NCBI GenBank assembly: GCA_025349905.2
Contig: MU625129.1
Span: forward strand, 1-11,222
Length of the DNA stretch: 11,222 bases
Source of the DNA: Blastocladiella britannica
Lineage: Eukaryota; Blastocladiomycota; Blastocladiomycetes; Blastocladiales; Blastocladiaceae
Reading direction: 5' to 3'
Shown here: in pieces, positions 7,708 through 11,222 of the stretch
How the letters are laid out: each line of letters starts with the position of its first letter
Numbering within the stretch: the stretch's first letter is position 1
Made by a program: the position numbers and the translations under genes
The notes under the pieces: model-generated
Seen by the model: the letters and a program-made list of their open reading frames with translations, nothing else
Database searches by the model: none
What the model was told of the DNA's origin: nothing

Positions 7708-9538
7708 ATGACCACAACCACATTGCTCCCGTTCCTGGCCCGCCTACTGGCCATCATTCCCAGTACCAGCGCCACCAAACACCCACTCTTGCTGCGCCTA
7801 CTGCGGGCCGGCGCCGCCAGCACTGCCGCAATCGCACTGGTGCTGATTGTCGAGACCTGGCACCAGCGCCGTTCCCACTGGTCGCTGCCCGTCAACCCGG
7901 TCGTTGGCCGGTCCATCTGGGGCCACCTGATCACCATGATGACCACGCAGGGCGAGCGCCACGACTGGGCGTTTTGGATCTCGCGGTTCCACTTGGATCA
8001 AGGGAAAGGGTTCACGAGCTTTGTGCATGTGCCCTTCACGCCCGTGTTTGTGCTGTCGTCCGACCCGCGGACCGTGGAGTGGGTGCTCAAGTCCAACTTT
8101 GATGTAACTTCTTTACTTTTTCTACTGTGCCTGCCACAAAGATCTCACACCATACAACGAATTAGAACTACGTCAAGGGCCCCTTCTTTTACTCGGCCCA
8201 AATGCCGCTGCTGGGCCACGGCATCTTCAACTCGGACGGCGACGAATGGAAGAAGCAGCGCAAGACCGCGTCGTACATTTTCAACGTGGCCAACTTCCGC
8301 GACCACATGGTGCAAGTGTTTGCCGACCACACGCATGATCTGTGCGCAGTGCTGGACGAGGCCGCGGCCAGTGGCCGTTCAACTGAAGGTGTTGTGGACC
8401 TGTACGACCTGCTGCACCGGTTCACGCTGGACGCGTTCATGGAAATCGGGTTCGGGACCTCGCTGCACTCGCTGCGGCAACGTGAACCGTTGCCGTTTGC
8501 GGTGGCGTTCGATACCGCGCAGAGCATCACGTCGCGGCGTATGGTCATGTCGCCCGCGCAACGTGCTGTGGTCGAGTTTTTGAATGGCGACGCACGCAAA
8601 CTCGCGCGGTGTGCGGCGGTCGCCGACCAGTTTGCGACCAAAGTGATTACCGAACGGCGGGGGGAGATTGCTGGGGATGATCAGACCGTGTATGCAGATC
8701 TGCTGTCGCGGTTCTTGGTCATGAAGAAGCCCGACGGGTCGGGGTACTCGGATCGCGAGCTGCGCGACGTGGTCATGAACTTGTACGTACTCATCATCAC
8801 CTTTTTTTTTTGTCGAGCTGAAAACTGACAACTCCATTCCAAAAAAGCATCATTGCCGGACGTGACACCACTGCCCAGGCGCTGTCGTGGACGGTTTACA
8901 TGCTGCACTCGCACCCGGAGGTGGTGGCCAAGCTGCGTGCGGAGTTGGCCGAGCAGTTCCCGGGGATCGGGCCCGACCAGTCGCTGTGGGGCGACTCTTC
9001 CGAATCGGATTCCTCGTCTTCGTCTGCCGCCGACGCGTACGCGGCCCTGTCGCGCAACCTGGTGTACGCGCGCGCAGTGTTCTCGGAAGCGTTGCGGCTG
9101 TACCCGTCGGTGCCGACCGAAATCAAGTTTGCGGTGAACGATGACACGCTTCCTGACGGCTCCGCGGTGCGTGCGGGCGACGCGGTGATCTGGTCTCCGT
9201 ACGCGATGGCCCGGATCACCGAGATCTGGGGTGCCGACGCGGCCGAGTTCAAGCCCGAGCGTTGGATCGACCAAGCGACGGGCAAGTTCGTGCAGCCCAG
9301 CCCGTTCAAGTTCCCCGTGTTCAATGCGGGCCCGCGCGTGTGCTTGGGACAGCAGATGGCGTACTTGGAAGGGGTCGCGTGCTTGGCGACCCTGGTGCAC
9401 CGGTATGAACTGACGGTGGTCAATGCCGACCAGGTCAAGTACCGCAACGCGCTGACGTTGCAGATGATGAATGGGCTCAAGGTGCGGCCGACGCGTCGCC
9501 GTGCCGGTGCTGGTGCTATGCGGCCGCATGAGGAGTAA
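7708..9538 (+). CDS. Cytochrome P450 monooxygenase, CYP86/CYP704-like clan (three exons, 567 aa)
   Basis: Exons are 7708-8103, 8166-8782 and 8848-9538 (396 + 617 + 691 nt). The start is the ATG at 7708 in AAAATGA context. An N-terminal hydrophobic anchor at about residues 34-50, followed by a proline-containing hinge (SLPVNPVVG), indicates ER membrane attachment. All P450 hallmarks are present: helix C W160-x3-R164; I-helix AGRDTT at 341-346; K-helix EALR at 418-421; KPERW ending at 477; and the haem loop FNAGPRVCLG with the thiolate ligand C503. A Ser/Asp-rich insertion sits at about 387-400, before the K-helix. The DNYVKGP, NFIIAGRDTTA and PERW wording resembles fatty-acid or alkane omega-hydroxylases (CYP86, CYP704, fungal CYP52-like), which use NADPH-P450 reductase. 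That substrate class is inferred from recalled motifs; the precise family and substrate cannot be fixed here. The gene appears intact and functional. Confidence 0.95.
8104..8165 (+). other. P450 intron 1 (62 bp)
   Basis: The donor GTAACT at 8104 is the only one in the window that is not GTAC; the acceptor is TTAG ending at 8165. Phase 0. Splicing produces the contiguous NFDNYVKGP segment typical of the family, whereas read-through loses P450 similarity at once. Confidence 0.93.
8783..8847 (+). other. P450 intron 2 (65 bp)
   Basis: The donor is GTACGT at 8783 and the acceptor AAAAAAG ends at 8847. CTGAC near 8824-8828 is a likely branch point, and a poly-T tract lies at about 8802-8810. Phase 2: TT plus C gives Phe338 and restores the I-helix NFIIAGRDTT motif, which confirms the boundaries. 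The acceptor AAG is weaker than the usual YAG. Confidence 0.92.
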
Positions 9539-9542
9539 TAAA
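9537..9542 (+). terminator. Polyadenylation signal AATAAA overlapping the P450 stop codon
   Basis: The P450 gene ends in TAATAAAA: the TAA stop at 9536-9538 shares two bases with a canonical AATAAA hexamer. A second AATAAA follows at 9558-9563, in the 31-bp gap before the LSM3 stop codon. The second is better placed for normal cleavage just downstream, inside LSM3 sequence. Confidence 0.55.
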
Positions 9543-9557
9543 AGGTTTCATTTCCAT

Positions 9558-9563
9558 AATAAA
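9558..9563 (+). terminator. Second AATAAA in the P450/LSM3 gap
   Basis: AATAAAAAAG occurs 20 nt after the P450 stop codon. Cleavage 10-30 nt downstream would place the P450 mRNA 3' end within the last exon of the opposite-strand LSM3 gene, giving antisense 3' overlap. No TTTATT (AATAAA on the minus strand) is seen in this gap for LSM3. Confidence 0.5.
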
Positions 9564-9569
9564 AAAGAA

Positions 9570-9991
9570 TCATGTCCGGTCTGGGCGGGGCGATACGAGA
9601 ATGATGCCGTCGCCGCGCACAAAGAGGGTATCCAAGTTTCTGCGCTCGGTCTAGTATCCATTTCTTCAGTTACTGTTGAGTAAAAAAATGTAAAAGAAGC
9701 GTAAAGTGTACCCGCGTGCGAATGGGGATCGCATTGTGGTCCAGATCGATGAAAGTGATGGTCTCGAGCACATTGCCGAGGACCATGTTCATGTGGTCGT
9801 CGTAGGCCTGTCCGTAATATTTTTTTGTCAGTATAAATGGTTAAATGGTAAGGAAGAGCAGGTACATGAAGACGGCCCAGCAACTCTCGGTTCCCGCGCA
9901 GCTTGACAAGGACCGTCTCGTCCAGAGAGATCTTGATGAGGTCGAGCGGGGTGGCCACGGCGGACGCGGGTGCGGCAGTGTCTGCTGGCAT
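9570..9991 (-). CDS. LSM3: LSm3, U6 snRNA-associated Sm-like protein (three exons, 100 aa)
   Basis: Exons are 9991-9866, 9807-9712 and 9650-9570 (126 + 96 + 81 nt). The product starts with a short Ala-rich leader, then TPLDLIKISLDETVLVKLRG and the Sm1 motif with AYDDHMNMVLG, and ends with the Sm2 motif FVRGDG at residues 84-89. The intervening ERRNLDTLF segment matches the LSm3 pattern of yeast and human. LSm3 is one of seven ring subunits shared by two complexes: nuclear Lsm2-8, which binds the U-rich 3' end of U6 snRNA, and cytoplasmic Lsm1-7, which with Pat1 promotes decapping and decay of deadenylated mRNA. Length is normal and no residue appears to be missing. Both introns are phase 0. 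The unspliced frame also stays open through intron 1 and exon 3 in the wrong register, which could mislead automatic annotation. Confidence 0.95.
9651..9711 (-). other. LSM3 intron 2 (61 bp)
   Basis: The donor is GTACAC at 9711 and the acceptor ACTAG ends at 9651. An upstream CAACAG also looks like an acceptor, but using it would put a TAA stop directly in frame, so the TAG acceptor is chosen. The join gives IRTR-TERRNLDTL, leading into the Sm2 motif. Confidence 0.88.
9808..9865 (-). other. LSM3 intron 1 (58 bp)
   Basis: The donor is GTACCT at 9865 and the acceptor GGACAG ends at 9808. ACTGAC lies about 26 nt before the acceptor as a branch-point candidate. Phase 0. Splicing joins RELLGRLH to AYDDHMNMVLG, the conserved Sm1 fold sequence, which fixes both boundaries. 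Confidence 0.93.
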
Positions 9992-10091
9992 CGTTTTTTT
10001 ATTTCTTTAATTGGAGGCGAGGTGGTTGGTCGGCAAAGAGCGGCGGTCTCCTCTTTCGCCATCGCTTTTTAAAAGAAAAAAAATTCAGAGG
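9992..10091. promoter_or_regulatory. 100-bp divergent promoter of LSM3 and the downstream plus-strand gene
   Basis: Only 100 bp separate the two outward-facing start codons. T-rich and A-rich tracts border each ATG: T7 next to LSM3, and a run of A after TTTTTAAAAG next to the plus-strand gene. A CCAAT pentamer on the minus strand (10014-10010) lies about 19 nt from the LSM3 ATG. Both genes must share core promoter sequence, or one 5' UTR must be very short. Confidence 0.5.
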
Positions 10092-11222
10092 ATGGACGAC
10101 GACACCTCAGCACCGACGGTTCCCGTCCCTGTACCCGTACCTGGTCTGGTAACCACACCTGCACTTGTCAATGCACTCGTCACCGCGCTCGCACCCGCGC
10201 CTGCACCATCGCCTGTACCATCGCCAAGTCCCTCAGAAACAGCAGGAGCAGTCCCAATTTCAGCATCCGACACTCATCCGCCACAACGGCGCCGGCCCTT
10301 GCCCGATCTGCCATCGCCGACGGCGACCGGTTCCGATTTCATGAGTAGCGGCGCCGGCAGTCCCCCCACCAGTCCTGCCACGTCCTCGTTCTCGTCGACC
10401 TCTCCTACGGTCACTGCTGCAGCTGCAGCTGCAGCTGCTGCCCCCGCACCCACTGAACCAATCACCGTGCCATCGTCGACTACCACGTCGTACACCCGGT
10501 CCTCGCGGAAAGCGCACTCGATCGGCAACCTAGCGTCGCTGTCCCTCGATTCCTCTTCCTCGAGCGGAACCACCGCCGCTGGTGGTTCGCCCATGACCGC
10601 CTCCGATATCAACACGCCGGTGCCTCTTCCTTTGCGCCCCAGTACTCTGGCCGCCCTGCGCCCGCGCGTGCACACCGGATCGTTCAGCTCGCTTCCGCGC
10701 TCTCCTTCTGCTGGAGTCGTGAGTAGTGGGTCCTCTGACACTGCCGATCTCTCGGGTACCGCCGCCGCTGCTGCCGGGGGGCCTGGACCTGGAGCAATTA
10801 CCGCGTCGGGAGAAGTAGCTGTCTTGGAAGAAGATACGACGGCGGCGGGGAACCACGCTCAGGCTGTGCCCACCAGCCCCGTTCTGCCGAACACCGTAGA
10901 CGACCCTTCTGCAGTGCCGCTGCCTCGGACTGGAAGCGACGTTACGACTGCGAGTGTTCTTGGTAACGGTAGTGCTGGATCCGACGACGCTGACGGATCC
11001 CCGCATCCTCCACCACACCAACTAGTACTGTCAGCTGGCGCAGCAGCAACGCCCACAATAACGACAGTTGCATTGGCTGATAGGGACGATGGCCTCGATG
11101 GGGCAGGAGGAGGAGCTGGTAATGCCGCGGTGCAGCACAAGGCCAAGCTCCAGCGGCGGTTTGCACGCCAATTCCCGGCTCTGGTGGGCGAGAATGTCTA
11201 CTCTTGTACGTTTTTTTTTTTT
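10092..11222 (+). CDS. First exon of a large low-complexity protein, possibly a GRAM-domain protein (partial)
   Basis: The frame opens at the ATG at 10092 and stays open to the window edge. A GTACGT donor at 11206 suggests the exon ends at 11205 (371 codons plus one base). Residues 1-345 are Pro/Ser/Thr/Ala-rich and probably disordered, with a VPVPVP run, a nine-Ala tract and basic-Ser motifs such as RKAHSIGN. The last 25 residues change character: charged KAKLQRRFARQF followed by PALVGENVYS. In GRAM-domain lipid-transfer proteins (Lam/Ysp in yeast, GRAMD1/Aster in animals) a basic, Phe-containing helix precedes an acidic segment and a YSCALQ-type start of the GRAM fold. The split codon here begins with T, which would allow Cys after Tyr-Ser. 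This assignment is inference from a very short match; the rest lies outside the window. Retained-intron sequence begins at 11206. Confidence 0.7.
   Translation, partial: MDDDTSAPTVPVPVPVPGLVTTPALVNALVTALAPAPAPSPVPSPSPSETAGAVPISASDTHPPQRRRPLPDLPSPTATGSDFMSSGAGSPPTSPATSSFSSTSPTVTAAAAAAAAAPAPTEPITVPSSTTTSYTRSSRKAHSIGNLASLSLDSSSSSGTTAAGGSPMTASDINTPVPLPLRPSTLAALRPRVHTGSFSSLPRSPSAGVVSSGSSDTADLSGTAAAAAGGPGPGAITASGEVAVLEEDTTAAGNHAQAVPTSPVLPNTVDDPSAVPLPRTGSDVTTASVLGNGSAGSDDADGSPHPPPHQLVLSAGAAATPTITTVALADRDDGLDGAGGGAGNAAVQHKAKLQRRFARQFPALVGENVYSCTFFFF
10416..10442 (+). repeat. Poly-alanine-coding gct/gca repeat
   Basis: This is an alternating gct-gca hexamer repeat that is in frame within the plus-strand exon and encodes nine alanines. 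It is a simple slippage-prone coding repeat in a disordered region, with no sign of regulatory function. Confidence 0.85.
11206..11222 (+). other. Predicted 5' splice site and start of an intron cut by the window edge
   Basis: GTACGT followed by a run of T reaches the window end. It matches the GTAC donors of the other introns here and is identical to the donor of P450 intron 2. The frame would stay open through the T run as poly-Phe, so the exon boundary is a prediction. Confidence 0.7.

Noticed and set aside
8681..9573. Minus-strand frames of 282 and 225 aa opposite the P450
   Set aside because: They are antisense to exons with every P450 signature and cross the exon 2/intron 2 boundary. 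They are treated as shadows.
9548..9991. Unspliced 147-aa frame across LSM3
   Set aside because: It matches LSm3 only over the first 42 residues and then loses the Sm fold. Two introns with matching splice signals restore a full-length LSm3.
2172..9991. Functional cluster linking HEL2, the P450 and LSM3
   Set aside because: HEL2 and LSM3 share an RNA-metabolism theme, but the P450 and the unknown genes between them have no link to it, and the orientations are mixed. Chance proximity is the simplest reading.
1..11222. tRNA, rRNA, CRISPR array, transposon ends or viral genes
   Set aside because: I read both strands and found no cloverleaf-like elements, regularly spaced repeats, terminal inverted repeats, transposase or reverse transcriptase motifs.

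Overview
The window looks like compact, GC-rich nuclear DNA from a zoosporic fungus, most likely Blastocladiomycota (Allomyces/Catenaria-like). The evidence is seven protein genes with short spliceosomal introns (56-66 bp where both ends are visible), clear fungal orthologues (Hel2/ZNF598 and LSm3), a eukaryotic microsomal P450, and a Trp-Trp-rich ankyrin-like repeat protein of a type I associate with expanded families in that phylum. The phylum is an inference from recall, not from a search. I see no prokaryotic signals, mobile element, CRISPR array or tRNA/rRNA.

Layout from left to right. (1) 127-1989 (+): intron-less 620-aa degenerate ankyrin-type solenoid with about 15 units spaced about 33 residues apart. 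(2) 4975-2172 (-), convergent with gene 1: two-exon HEL2/ZNF598 RING and C2H2 E3 ubiquitin ligase, 915 aa when spliced. The intron splits the RING domain. (3) 6948-5188 (-): two-exon coiled-coil protein, 564 aa, not recognised. (4) 7440-7048 (-): 130-aa Ser/Ala/Pro-rich putative protein with a distinctive central segment. (5) 7708-9538 (+), divergent from gene 4: three-exon cytochrome P450, 567 aa, with every P450 signature intact. (6) 9991-9570 (-), convergent with the P450 with only 31 bp between stop codons: three-exon LSM3, 100 aa. (7) 10092 to the window end (+), divergent from LSM3 across a 100-bp shared promoter: first exon of a long gene with a low-complexity N-terminus, ending at a GTACGT donor. 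The last residues suggest the start of a GRAM domain.

There is no operon or obvious pathway linking these genes. HEL2 (ribosome-associated quality control) and LSM3 (U6 snRNP and mRNA decay) both act in RNA metabolism, but their proximity is probably chance. The most distinctive observations are the 33-residue Trp solenoid, a PPPGF GYF-ligand motif in the Hel2 orthologue, the intron-split RING, a strong preference for GTAC at 5' splice sites (6 of 7 donors), and the very tight P450/LSM3 convergent junction. I did not find a new multi-gene system.
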